DNA from: Minisyncoccota bacterium
Lineage (GTDB): Bacteria > Patescibacteriota > Minisyncoccia > Minisyncoccales > Minisyncoccaceae
Direction: 5' to 3'
Length of the DNA stretch: 7,276 nucleotides
Assembly (NCBI GenBank): GCA_028708155.1
Contig: JAQVZN010000027.1
Location: 1-7,276 of the forward strand
The position numbers and the translations under genes were made by a program. This document shows, in pieces, positions 1 to 5,593 of this stretch; positions within the stretch are counted from its first letter, which is position 1; the number at the start of each line of letters is the position of its first letter. The notes under the pieces were generated by a model. That model did not search any database, was not told the DNA's origin, and worked only from the letters and a program-made list of their open reading frames with translations.

Positions 1-221
1 ATGTTATTATTTTTTAAGAGATAATCAATATCCCAAACCATATTTTCAATAATCTGTACTTCTCTTTCAAACCCTTCAAAAATGGCTATAGAATTCTTTA
101 TACCATTCAATTTATCCTTCAAAGATTCAAAATTAATTTCTTCATCTTTAGAAAGAACACCGTTTTTGTTTTTGATAAGGGTTTTGGCTTCTGTAATAAG
201 ATCCTCTAATTCTTTAATAAT
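1..221 (-). CDS. Helical protein of unknown function, 3' end beyond window; unusual start
   Basis: A minus-strand frame is open from position 269 to the left edge, so only the N-terminal part is present. The product is hydrophilic and rich in Lys, Glu, Ile and Leu with heptad-like spacing, suggesting helices or a coiled coil; I recognise no family. The frame has no ATG, GTG or TTG near its beginning: the first TTG is at 120-122 and the first ATG lies near the left edge, both inside obviously coding sequence. A good Shine-Dalgarno match (GAGGGTGAT, 230-222) sits just before two ATT codons (221-219 and 218-216), and the predicted transcript would start near 238. I therefore infer ATT initiation. 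A one-base assembly error, or a 5'-truncated gene, is the main alternative. Coding is well supported by the open frame; the start is not. Confidence 0.6.
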   Translation of the reverse strand, partial: MIKELEDLITEAKTLIKNKNGVLSKDEEINFESLKDKLNGIKNSIAIFEGFEREVQIIENMVWDIDYLLKNNN

Positions 222-244
222 ATCACCCTCAAGAACTGTTTTGT

Positions 245-273
245 AATGTATAATAAAAAAGGGCTTTAGTCAA
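245..273 (-). promoter_or_regulatory. Candidate sigma70-type promoter overlapping a terminator
   Basis: On the minus strand TTGACT (273-268) is followed after 17 bp by TACATT (250-245). Transcription would begin near 238 and serve the partial gene at the left edge. The -35 element lies in the loop and 3' arm of the terminator hairpin at 256-282. The -10 match is only 4 of 6, so this is moderate evidence, strengthened by the same 17-bp spacing seen upstream of two other genes here. Confidence 0.45.
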
Positions 274-282
274 GCCCTTTTT
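256..282 (-). terminator. Rho-independent terminator of the ftsK operon
   Basis: A perfect inverted repeat pairs 256-266 with 272-282 around a 5-nt loop (267-271). The GC-containing core GGGCTT/AAGCCC is flanked by A and T runs, and on the minus strand the hairpin is followed by six T. It begins 3 bp past the stop codon of the 286-528 gene. The symmetry would also let it act on the plus strand. Confidence 0.85.
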
Positions 283-285
283 ATA

Positions 286-528
286 TTAATAACCGTTTTT
301 CATTCTTTCTTGCGCTTCTTTGTAAGCTGATGCTGGTTCTACTCCATAACTTATTCCCTCTCCAACTTCTTTTTCTTCGCGAGGTGAAACATGTTTCAAC
401 TCTCCTCCCATCGCTTCAAAAAAAGCTGTCTTTTCAGCTCTGCTCATATCTCTAACCAATTTTAATGCTTCTGATACAGAATCCCTTACTGGTTCTGTTT
501 CTTTTTTATTTGGATTTTCAAAATTCAT
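286..528 (-). CDS. Small hydrophilic protein of unknown function (80 aa)
   Basis: This 80-residue protein has no membrane segment, no cysteine and no motif that I recognise. A charged N-terminal tail (residues 1-14) is followed by a predicted amphipathic helix (about 18-42) and a Glu/Lys-rich linker. The C-terminus (about 65-80) looks helical and ends in Gly-Tyr. It is the last gene of the operon that starts at 4366: its ATG lies 5 bp after the stop of the upstream helical-repeat gene, and its TAA directly precedes the strong terminator. I see no Shine-Dalgarno sequence; the leader is A/T only. The position suggests co-expression with FtsK but does not show a function. That it is a real gene is supported by tight packing, the terminator and a non-random composition. 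Confidence 0.7.
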   Translation of the reverse strand: MNFENPNKKETEPVRDSVSEALKLVRDMSRAEKTAFFEAMGGELKHVSPREEKEVGEGISYGVEPASAYKEAQERMKNGY

Positions 529-533
529 ATTTT

Positions 534-1232
534 TTAATTTAATTTATTATAAAAATCTCCTAAATCTTTTAATAATTTTTTACAATTTTTTAATTGAAAA
601 ATTTCTTTAATCTCTAAAGCTTTTTCAAGCTCTCCTCTTTGAGCAAGGTCTATAAAAACTTCCTCCGCCTCTTTAGTTGCAAAACTCAAATCTTTTAAAT
701 CAAATGCTTCAATAAAACTATTTATCTCTCCTTTATTCCCTCTTTTAATTATTTCTTTAAAACGTCTTTCAATTGCTTCAACTACTCTTTCTGATTTTAA
801 AAACTCTTCCGAAAATTTACCCAACTCAACCATTTCTTTATAATCAGAGGTCCAGTTTAAATTTTCAATAAAAACATCTTTTACTTTTTCCAAAGTTTCT
901 GTGCTTAAATCTAAATCCATAACATCTCTGTAAAAATGACAAATGTCTAAAGCTTTAGAAAACTCTACGACAAAACTTTTCTCAAGAGCTGTTTTGATTT
1001 CAGGATTATAAATAGAAATACCAGCGTTCTCTAATACTTCAAACATTTTTTCATTTGATAATCCTTCCTTTTCTTGATAATCTTTTAATTCTTCTATAGC
1101 TAAAGTGATTTCTCCTACTGTTCTAGGATCCTCTCCATTATTAATTCTCTCAATCCCAAACTTAAAATTACCGATCGCAGAAAGATTTACATTGTTATTT
1201 TCTTCTTCTTTTTTCTCTTTGAAAAAAAACAT
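534..1232 (-). CDS. Alpha-helical repeat protein downstream of ftsK (232 aa)
   Basis: A soluble, Lys/Glu-rich protein, predicted almost entirely alpha-helical, with no signal peptide or membrane segment. Residues about 91-127, 131-166, 170-201 and 202-232 look like four degenerate units of roughly 30-36 residues. Each has a pattern like 'KALEI..F' followed by a second helix, as in helix-pair solenoids (TPR/HEAT-like architecture). Such proteins usually bind other proteins; the partner is unknown. The frame is open further upstream, to an ATG at 1349, but that would overlap the conserved FtsK C-terminus by 113 bp. I prefer ATG 1230-1232, 4 bp after the ftsK stop; ATG 1254-1256 (8 residues longer, 20-bp overlap, GAGAAG just upstream) is a serious alternative. 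The gene is co-transcribed with ftsK and the 80-residue gene that follows. Confidence 0.72.
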   Translation of the reverse strand: MFFFKEKKEEENNNVNLSAIGNFKFGIERINNGEDPRTVGEITLAIEELKDYQEKEGLSNEKMFEVLENAGISIYNPEIKTALEKSFVVEFSKALDICHFYRDVMDLDLSTETLEKVKDVFIENLNWTSDYKEMVELGKFSEEFLKSERVVEAIERRFKEIIKRGNKGEINSFIEAFDLKDLSFATKEAEEVFIDLAQRGELEKALEIKEIFQLKNCKKLLKDLGDFYNKLN

Positions 1233-1236
1233 ATAT

Positions 1237-3396
1237 TTATTCTTCTTCTTTAACATAAACTTCTCTTTGTCTTGAACCTTCTTGAGGCCCAACAATCCCT
1301 CTTTCTTCAAGTGAATCAATGAGTCTTGCTGCTCTTGCATATCCAACACCCAGCTTCCTTTGAAGATAAGAAGTAGAAGCTTTTCTTGTTTGAATAACTA
1401 TTTGCTTTGCTTGATTATATAAAGGATCTTCATCTGATAGAAATTGATCCATCTGAGCTTCAGGAGAAGTATTCGCTTCTTCTAGGACTGCTTTTAAAGA
1501 ATTATCATTTTCTTGTTCTAATTCTAAATATCTTTCTGGATTCTCTGCCTCTTCTTTAATTTTCCTTGCCTCAATCCAAGAAACAACATCTTTTATTTCA
1601 TTCTCAGAAACAAATGGTCCTTGAATACGTCTTAAATTAGAAGTATCTTTTGTTTGAAATAATAAATCACCTTTTCCTAAAAGTTTTTCCGCTCCAACAG
1701 AATCAAGCATAGTTCTTGAATCAATTTGAGAAGCTACCTTAAGTCCAATTCTACTAGAAACATTTGCTTTAATAAGTCCTGTAATAACCTCAACGGATGG
1801 TCTTTGAGTTGCTAGAATAAGATGAATTCCAACTGCTCTAGCTTTTTGAGCTAACCTAACAACATAAGATTCAAGCTCTTTTCCTCTAGCCATCATTAAA
1901 TCAGCAAGTTCATCTATAATAACAACGATGTAAGGCATTTTCTCCATTCCCTCTTTCCAGCTTTTATTATAAGTTAAAATATCTCTATTTCCAGCGTCTC
2001 TTAAAACTTCAAATCTTCTTTCCATTTCTTGAACAAGCCACTTTAAAGCAATAATTGTTTCATCAGCGTTAGCAATAACCGGACACATTAAGTGATTTAT
2101 TGGGTTATATACTGGGAATTCCACTTTCTTTGGATCAACCATAACAAATTTCATATCATCAGGACCATTTCTATAAATTAAACTTAAGATAATACAATTC
2201 AAACAAATAGATTTTCCAGATCCTGTTGTTCCCGCAACAAGAAGATGGGGCATATCTGCTAAATCTGCATAAACAATATCTCCCCTAACGTCTTTTCCTA
2301 AAGCAAAAAGTAGTGGAGAATCTGATTCTTTAAATCTTTTATCGGCAAGCATTTCCCTTAACCCCACAGAAACTCTCTTTTTATTAGGAATTTCTATTCC
2401 TACAAGAGATCTTCCTGGAATTGGTGCCTCTATTCTAATAGAAGGTGTTGCTAAATCTAAAGCTAAATTTGTAGCTAAATTTGTAATTTTAGAAAGTTTA
2501 ACTCCTTCGGCTGGTTTTAATGTATATTGAGACACAGTTGGACCAACATTAACTTCTCCCATCTCTACAGGAACATCAAAATTATGTAAAGTTCTTTTAA
2601 TCACATTTGAATTAAGTTTAATATCTCCACTTTCTGGTTTATCAGTTTTATTAGAAAGAATTGAAAGTGGAGGTGCTTCATAAGGCGCATAAGTCTTTCT
2701 TTGCATAATTACTTTTGGTTCTTTCTCCTTAACAACTTCTTCTTTCTTTTTTTCAAACTTAGGAATAATTTTAAAAATCGGTTTTTTCTCTTTTTTAGGA
2801 GAAGCAACTTCTTCTTCGTCTTCTTCAAATTCTTCCTCTTTTTTACACTCTTTAATTTTATTAAATAAAGGCTCAAGTAAAATAATTAAAGTAACTGCTG
2901 ATAAAACATTTAAAGTAAGAAAAGTTACCCAAAAACCAAACCCTTTCATTATTAATATTGAAATCATGTATCCAATAATTCCTCCTACCCCTGAATAACC
3001 AAAATCAAATCCTTCTGAACCAATATATCTTAATTCTGCGATACCAAAAATAGCTGATATTTCTAATAATAAAGCAATCAAAAGGAAACCAATATGATTT
3101 TCCTTATTATGATAAGGATTGTCTTTCCATAAAAGAAGAACTGTTGCCATTAAAAAAACTACCGGCAAGATATAGACTGCATTACCAAATAAAAAACGGA
3201 AAAAACTTTCTAAGTTATTCCCTATGGTTCCCGCTGCATCAGCAAAAGCAAAAACAAAAATCAGAGTAAAGATAAAACATATTCCAGCATAGATGTAATT
3301 CTTGTAAGTTTGTACAAAACCTGGCTTCCTTACAATCTCTTTTTTTGTGTCTTCCTTTTTCAAAGAAGGTCTTCCTCTTTTTTTGTGTCTTCCCAT
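1237..3396 (-). CDS. ftsK: DNA translocase FtsK/SpoIIIE
   Basis: This is an ATP-driven, septum-anchored double-stranded DNA pump that clears chromosome termini during division; family members also activate XerCD at dif. A basic N-terminus (1-33) precedes four or five hydrophobic segments (about 34-54, 71-90, 102-121, 135-150, 153-174). A short Lys/Glu-rich linker follows (about 181-230), unlike the long Pro/Gln linker of E. coli FtsK. The motor starts near 255: Walker A GTTGSGKS at 389-396, Walker B VVIIDELADLM at 491-501, and an ATQRPSVEVITG segment at 529-540. The C-terminal winged-helix gamma domain (about 657-715, with QRKLGVGYARAARLIDSLEERG-type sequence) is complete, so KOPS-like orienting sites in the genome can be expected. 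At 719 residues it is of SpoIIIE-like size. The start overlaps the upstream gene by 37 bp, but no alternative ATG keeps the first membrane segments. Confidence 0.97.
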   Translation of the reverse strand: MGRHKKRGRPSLKKEDTKKEIVRKPGFVQTYKNYIYAGICFIFTLIFVFAFADAAGTIGNNLESFFRFLFGNAVYILPVVFLMATVLLLWKDNPYHNKENHIGFLLIALLLEISAIFGIAELRYIGSEGFDFGYSGVGGIIGYMISILIMKGFGFWVTFLTLNVLSAVTLIILLEPLFNKIKECKKEEEFEEDEEEVASPKKEKKPIFKIIPKFEKKKEEVVKEKEPKVIMQRKTYAPYEAPPLSILSNKTDKPESGDIKLNSNVIKRTLHNFDVPVEMGEVNVGPTVSQYTLKPAEGVKLSKITNLATNLALDLATPSIRIEAPIPGRSLVGIEIPNKKRVSVGLREMLADKRFKESDSPLLFALGKDVRGDIVYADLADMPHLLVAGTTGSGKSICLNCIILSLIYRNGPDDMKFVMVDPKKVEFPVYNPINHLMCPVIANADETIIALKWLVQEMERRFEVLRDAGNRDILTYNKSWKEGMEKMPYIVVIIDELADLMMARGKELESYVVRLAQKARAVGIHLILATQRPSVEVITGLIKANVSSRIGLKVASQIDSRTMLDSVGAEKLLGKGDLLFQTKDTSNLRRIQGPFVSENEIKDVVSWIEARKIKEEAENPERYLELEQENDNSLKAVLEEANTSPEAQMDQFLSDEDPLYNQAKQIVIQTRKASTSYLQRKLGVGYARAARLIDSLEERGIVGPQEGSRQREVYVKEEE
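3337..3393 (-). repeat. Perfect 19-bp direct repeat at the ftsK 5' end
   Basis: The two copies are 3337-3355 and 3375-3393 (minus-strand GGAAGACACAAAAAAAGAG), offset by 38 bp. Because 38 is not a multiple of 3, the copies are read in different frames within ftsK: copy 3375-3393 gives the GRHKKR region at residues 2-7, and copy 3337-3355 gives EDTKKE at residues 15-20. In the overlapping upstream gene, copy 3375-3393 is read as EDTKKE. A local duplication or slippage event is the likely origin. Confidence 0.8.
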
Positions 3397-3815
3397 ATAT
3401 TATCTTCTTCTATTATTTTTTTAATTTTCTCTCCTATTTCTTTATTAAATCCAGAAAAAGCAACATCTTTAATAAATATAATAGGATAATATCTAAAGTT
3501 TTTTGACATTCCTTGGCTTCTTGCAAATTCCTTTTTGTAAGAATCTAACTCTTTTAAAAAATCAGGACTAGAAATTAAGTGCTCACTGTAAGAATAATTA
3601 TTTGAATCTAAAAAAGAAATTAAATCTAAATATAGCTCATCAGAATTATCTCCAAAAACATTAATTTCTGAAACACTGTCTTTAAGTTCAGTATAGTTCT
3701 CAAAAATAATTTCAACCTCTTTTTCTTTCTCAATTCCTTCGGCGCTTTTAATATTAACAATGTAAAAAAAACTAACAATAACGACTAAAAGTAATGTAAT
3801 TACTTTGCCCTTCAT
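3360..3815 (-). CDS. Membrane-anchored thioredoxin-fold protein lacking CxxC
   Basis: A 151-residue protein with a signal peptide or N-terminal anchor (hydrophobic 4-21, after MKGK), so the rest is probably extracytoplasmic. Residues about 49-138 have the layout of a thioredoxin/glutaredoxin domain. A strand INVFG (51-55) is followed by the position where CxxC is expected, a helix at 61-72 and a strand around 75-80. Then comes a YYPIIFI segment (109-115) with Pro111 at the cis-proline place, a short strand (KDVAF), a SGFN turn and a final helix GEKIKKIIEE. There is no cysteine anywhere; the active-site position reads GDNSDEL. If the fold is right, it cannot be a disulfide oxidoreductase and may be a binding or chaperone-like derivative. 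Its ATG follows the upstream stop by 2 bp (TAATTATG) and its 3' end overlaps ftsK by 37 bp. The fold call is from pattern only. Confidence 0.6.
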   Translation of the reverse strand: MKGKVITLLLVVIVSFFYIVNIKSAEGIEKEKEVEIIFENYTELKDSVSEINVFGDNSDELYLDLISFLDSNNYSYSEHLISSPDFLKELDSYKKEFARSQGMSKNFRYYPIIFIKDVAFSGFNKEIGEKIKKIIEEDNIWEDTKKEEDLL

Positions 3816-3817
3816 AA

Positions 3818-4366
3818 TTATCTACAAGTGCCATCATAATAATCTTGAATCAAACAAGTATCTTCTTTGATAGTACAGGTACCCACATTCATATCAACTT
3901 CACCGCCTCTTATTGCACAATATATTTGAGACGCAGTATCATATCCAGTAATTTTTACTCCCCCAACAGGACAAGCTCCATTAAAAAGAGCCCACTCTTC
4001 ACATTGTCTATTATCTTCAAAAAGACAAATACCGTATTCTCCATCTGGTTTAGTATCCATAACTATTTGCCCACCCTTATCTAGGCAATTAGTTGAAGCT
4101 GGATTAGCTAAAGAAGTTTTATCTTCTTTTTTACATTCTCCAACATAAGCCACCTCCACCTCGCCAGCCATACAAGAATTAGAATAAGTTTTTTCGTCTA
4201 TTCCACAAACCGGAGCATACTCCAAAGTACAAATTTTTTGATTCTCAATTTCTTCTATAATATTTTCTGTAACAGAACCATTTTTCAAATGATTTGTCGC
4301 ATAGAAAATACTCCCTACTAAAATTAAAGTTATTAGAATAATAAAATATATAGCTTGTTTGTTCAT
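3818..4366 (-). CDS. Membrane-anchored Kazal domain plus two DUF333-like domains
   Basis: A 182-residue protein with an N-terminal membrane anchor or signal (about 5-23), so the Cys-rich remainder should face outward. Residues 46-78 form a Kazal-type module: C46, the conserved APVCGIDEKTYSNSC core (51-65) and the final VGEC (75-78). It has four cysteines instead of the classical six. Kazal domains are canonical serine-protease inhibitors, but inhibition is not shown here. Residues about 88-133 match DUF333 (the 'putative hemolysin' domain): NPAS, C94, GG, YGICLF, CEEWALFNGAC. Residues about 145-182 repeat the same pattern (YCAIRGGEV, GTCTI, YYDGTC), giving a tandem second copy. It is the first gene of the operon, about 23 bases after the predicted transcription start, with no Shine-Dalgarno. 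Several paired cysteines imply an oxidising exterior. Confidence 0.85.
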   Translation of the reverse strand: MNKQAIYFIILITLILVGSIFYATNHLKNGSVTENIIEEIENQKICTLEYAPVCGIDEKTYSNSCMAGEVEVAYVGECKKEDKTSLANPASTNCLDKGGQIVMDTKPDGEYGICLFEDNRQCEEWALFNGACPVGGVKITGYDTASQIYCAIRGGEVDMNVGTCTIKEDTCLIQDYYDGTCR

Positions 4367-4395
4367 TTTTTTAAATATTATTTATTATTACTTTA

Positions 4396-4424
4396 ATTGT
4401 ATTCTAATTAAAACAAAAAATCAA
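4396..4424 (-). promoter_or_regulatory. Promoter of the Kazal-trx-ftsK operon
   Basis: On the minus strand TTGATT (4424-4419) and TACAAT (4401-4396) match 5 of 6 consensus bases each and are exactly 17 bp apart. The start would be near 4389, leaving a leader of about 23 bases, all A/T-rich with no Shine-Dalgarno. It lies just past the T-run of the upstream terminator, marking a clean transcription-unit boundary. Confidence 0.65.
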
Positions 4425-4430
4425 CACATA

Positions 4431-4454
4431 AAAAAAAGAGGGTTGTTAATCCTC
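4431..4454 (-). terminator. Rho-independent terminator after the purC-like gene
   Basis: On the minus strand GAGG (4454-4451) pairs with CCTC (4441-4438). The stem can be extended, past one A-C mismatch, by two T-A pairs around an AAC loop. Seven T follow (4437-4431). It starts 6 bp after the stop codon of the purC-like gene. The stem is short, so termination may be incomplete. Confidence 0.6.
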
Positions 4455-4460
4455 GTAAAA

Positions 4461-5327
4461 TTATGCAAGAAGTCTTTCTGCAATTATTTGATAATTATTA
4501 GCTACCCTTTTTACCACATCTTCATCAATCTTTCCTTTGTTTTTCTTAAGAAGATCTTCATTCAAGACATTGTTCCCATCAAGGAAACGAGTCGTGTTTG
4601 GAGTAATTCCTTCTCCTGTCCAAACAAGCTCCCACTTATCTTCAATGTTTCTTTCAAGACCAAATTTAAGTCTTGTGTCAATAACAGAGAGTCCTCTTAT
4701 TTGAGAAAAAGCTGACACCTCATTATAAACAGAGATTGCGCTCTGTTTTAACATTAGGCACAAAACCTTTGAAGAAAGATCTTCAATTTTGTTCTTTTCA
4801 AGATAAGCAGATAAATACTCAATTGCGCCATCTTCATGACAAGGAGTATTCTTAATTTTTAGATTGAAGAAGGGAGTTTCAAATTTACCGTTTATCAAAA
4901 CGTCTTCTTCAATAGGAAGTCCTTGCGTCCAAGATTTTCCTTTTTCATAAGCACTACCAAATGATTGAGTATAGTAACCTCTTACCATACAAACAACTGG
5001 AAGAGAAGGAACATTCCGAGAAATAATAGTTCTTTGAAGATCAATGTTTTTTAGACTCAAAGATCTTAGTTTCTTCTCATCTTCAGAAACAAGGTCGGTT
5101 GTTAGAAAACTTTTCTGTTTAAAAAAACGTGATAAAGCACAAGAAATTTCACCCTTGTCTTTAATCTTAATATTCCCATTACTTTCTGCAGTGTCATTAA
5201 AAACACTAATCAAAAGTTTTTGCATATACGGCTCAGAGAAAGAATAAAGGTTTATTCCTCCCTCTTTAATAAGTTTAGTTTCGCTAATCATTTTAACCAC
5301 TGGTTGTAAATGAGCCGAAAAGGCCAT
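4461..5327 (-). CDS. purC: Divergent SAICAR synthetase (PurC family)
   Basis: SAICAR synthetase joins CAIR and aspartate with ATP in purine synthesis. At 288 residues the length is slightly above bacterial PurC. Family landmarks in order: a Lys-rich start with KEGGINLYSF (21-30); FNDTAESN plus IKDKGEIS (43-62), corresponding to the usual DDATAFN and KGKGELN; LPVVCMVRGYYTQS (109-122), a very good match to the VE.VVRN/RGY segment; CHEDG (163-167) for the G-H-D-E motif; VIDTRLKFGLE (215-225) for LVDTKFEFG; and GEGITPNTTRF (238-248) for DE.LTPDSSRF. In the last two motifs acidic residues normally present appear changed (E to K, D to G, D to N). Fold and family seem sure; activity is doubtful. No other purine gene is nearby. 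The gene has its own promoter and terminator. The ATG at 5327 may be replaced by Met13 (5291-5289). Confidence 0.82.
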   Translation of the reverse strand: MAFSAHLQPVVKMISETKLIKEGGINLYSFSEPYMQKLLISVFNDTAESNGNIKIKDKGEISCALSRFFKQKSFLTTDLVSEDEKKLRSLSLKNIDLQRTIISRNVPSLPVVCMVRGYYTQSFGSAYEKGKSWTQGLPIEEDVLINGKFETPFFNLKIKNTPCHEDGAIEYLSAYLEKNKIEDLSSKVLCLMLKQSAISVYNEVSAFSQIRGLSVIDTRLKFGLERNIEDKWELVWTGEGITPNTTRFLDGNNVLNEDLLKKNKGKIDEDVVKRVANNYQIIAERLLA

Positions 5328-5331
5328 ATTT

Positions 5332-5360
5332 TTTATAGCCTTTCCAAATTAAAAAGTCAA
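5332..5360 (-). promoter_or_regulatory. Promoter of the purC-like gene, adjacent to its ATG
   Basis: On the minus strand TTGACT (5360-5355) and TATAAA (5337-5332), each 5 of 6 against consensus, are separated by exactly 17 bp. The -10 ends only 4 bp before the ATG at 5327-5325. Transcription would start at or inside that codon, implying a leaderless message or initiation at the second Met codon (5291-5289). Confidence 0.65.
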
Positions 5361-5392
5361 CAATATATAGAAATTTTTCCTTAAGATAAGTT

Positions 5393-5593
5393 TTATCTAT
5401 TTTTAAAAATAAAAACGTCTTCAATTTTTTTTGCTTTTAAAGTTTTTGTGATTTTATAAGCTAGCTCTAAAGAAGGATTATATCTTCCTTGCTCTAAAGA
5501 AATAATAGTTTGTCTAGTCACATCAACTTTATCCCCTAGCTCTTCTTGGGTTAATTTTAATTCTTTTCTTAATTTAGCAATATTTGTTTCCAT
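5393..5593 (-). CDS. Small XRE/Cro-type helix-turn-helix regulator
   Basis: A 66-residue, single-domain DNA-binding protein of the Cro/C1 family, as small as the YozG-like regulators. The domain starts at once: LRKELKLTQEELGDKVDVTR (8-27) gives helix 1, helix 2 and the turn, and QTIISLEQGRYNPSLELAYKI (28-48) gives the recognition helix and the usual 'E.GR.NPSL' hallmark. The final helix ends near 56, followed by VFIFKNR. There is no sensor domain, so the signal probably comes from a partner or from abundance. Its ATG abuts the stop of the upstream membrane-protein gene (TAA-ATG, no gap), which indicates translational coupling. Pairs of this regulator type with a small membrane protein are common in bacteria and archaea. 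Autoregulation of the promoter around 6047-6076 is plausible but unproven. The 3' side (5328-5392) holds no clear terminator. Confidence 0.92.
   Translation of the reverse strand: METNIAKLRKELKLTQEELGDKVDVTRQTIISLEQGRYNPSLELAYKITKTLKAKKIEDVFIFKNR

Noticed and set aside
1..221. Initiation factor IF3 (infC), because of the ATT start
   Set aside because: The visible residues show none of the IF3 N-terminal pattern; the start codon alone is not evidence.
3845..4084. Plus-strand open frame of 79 codons opposite the Kazal/DUF333 gene
   Set aside because: It lies wholly antisense to a gene with recognisable Cys-rich domains and has no motif or ribosome site of its own.
4359..4715. Plus-strand open frame of 118 codons across the 4367-4460 gap
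   Set aside because: It is mostly antisense to the purC-like gene and covers a promoter and terminator; its Phe/Ile/Lys-rich composition is that of reverse-read A/T-rich DNA.
5044..5247. Plus-strand open frame inside the purC-like gene
   Set aside because: Antisense shadow of a family-recognisable protein, with no independent support.
5384..5398. Hairpin AGATAA-GTT-TTATCT after the XRE gene as a terminator
   Set aside because: The 6-bp stem has a single G-C pair and no T-run follows on the minus strand, so it is not convincing as a rho-independent terminator.
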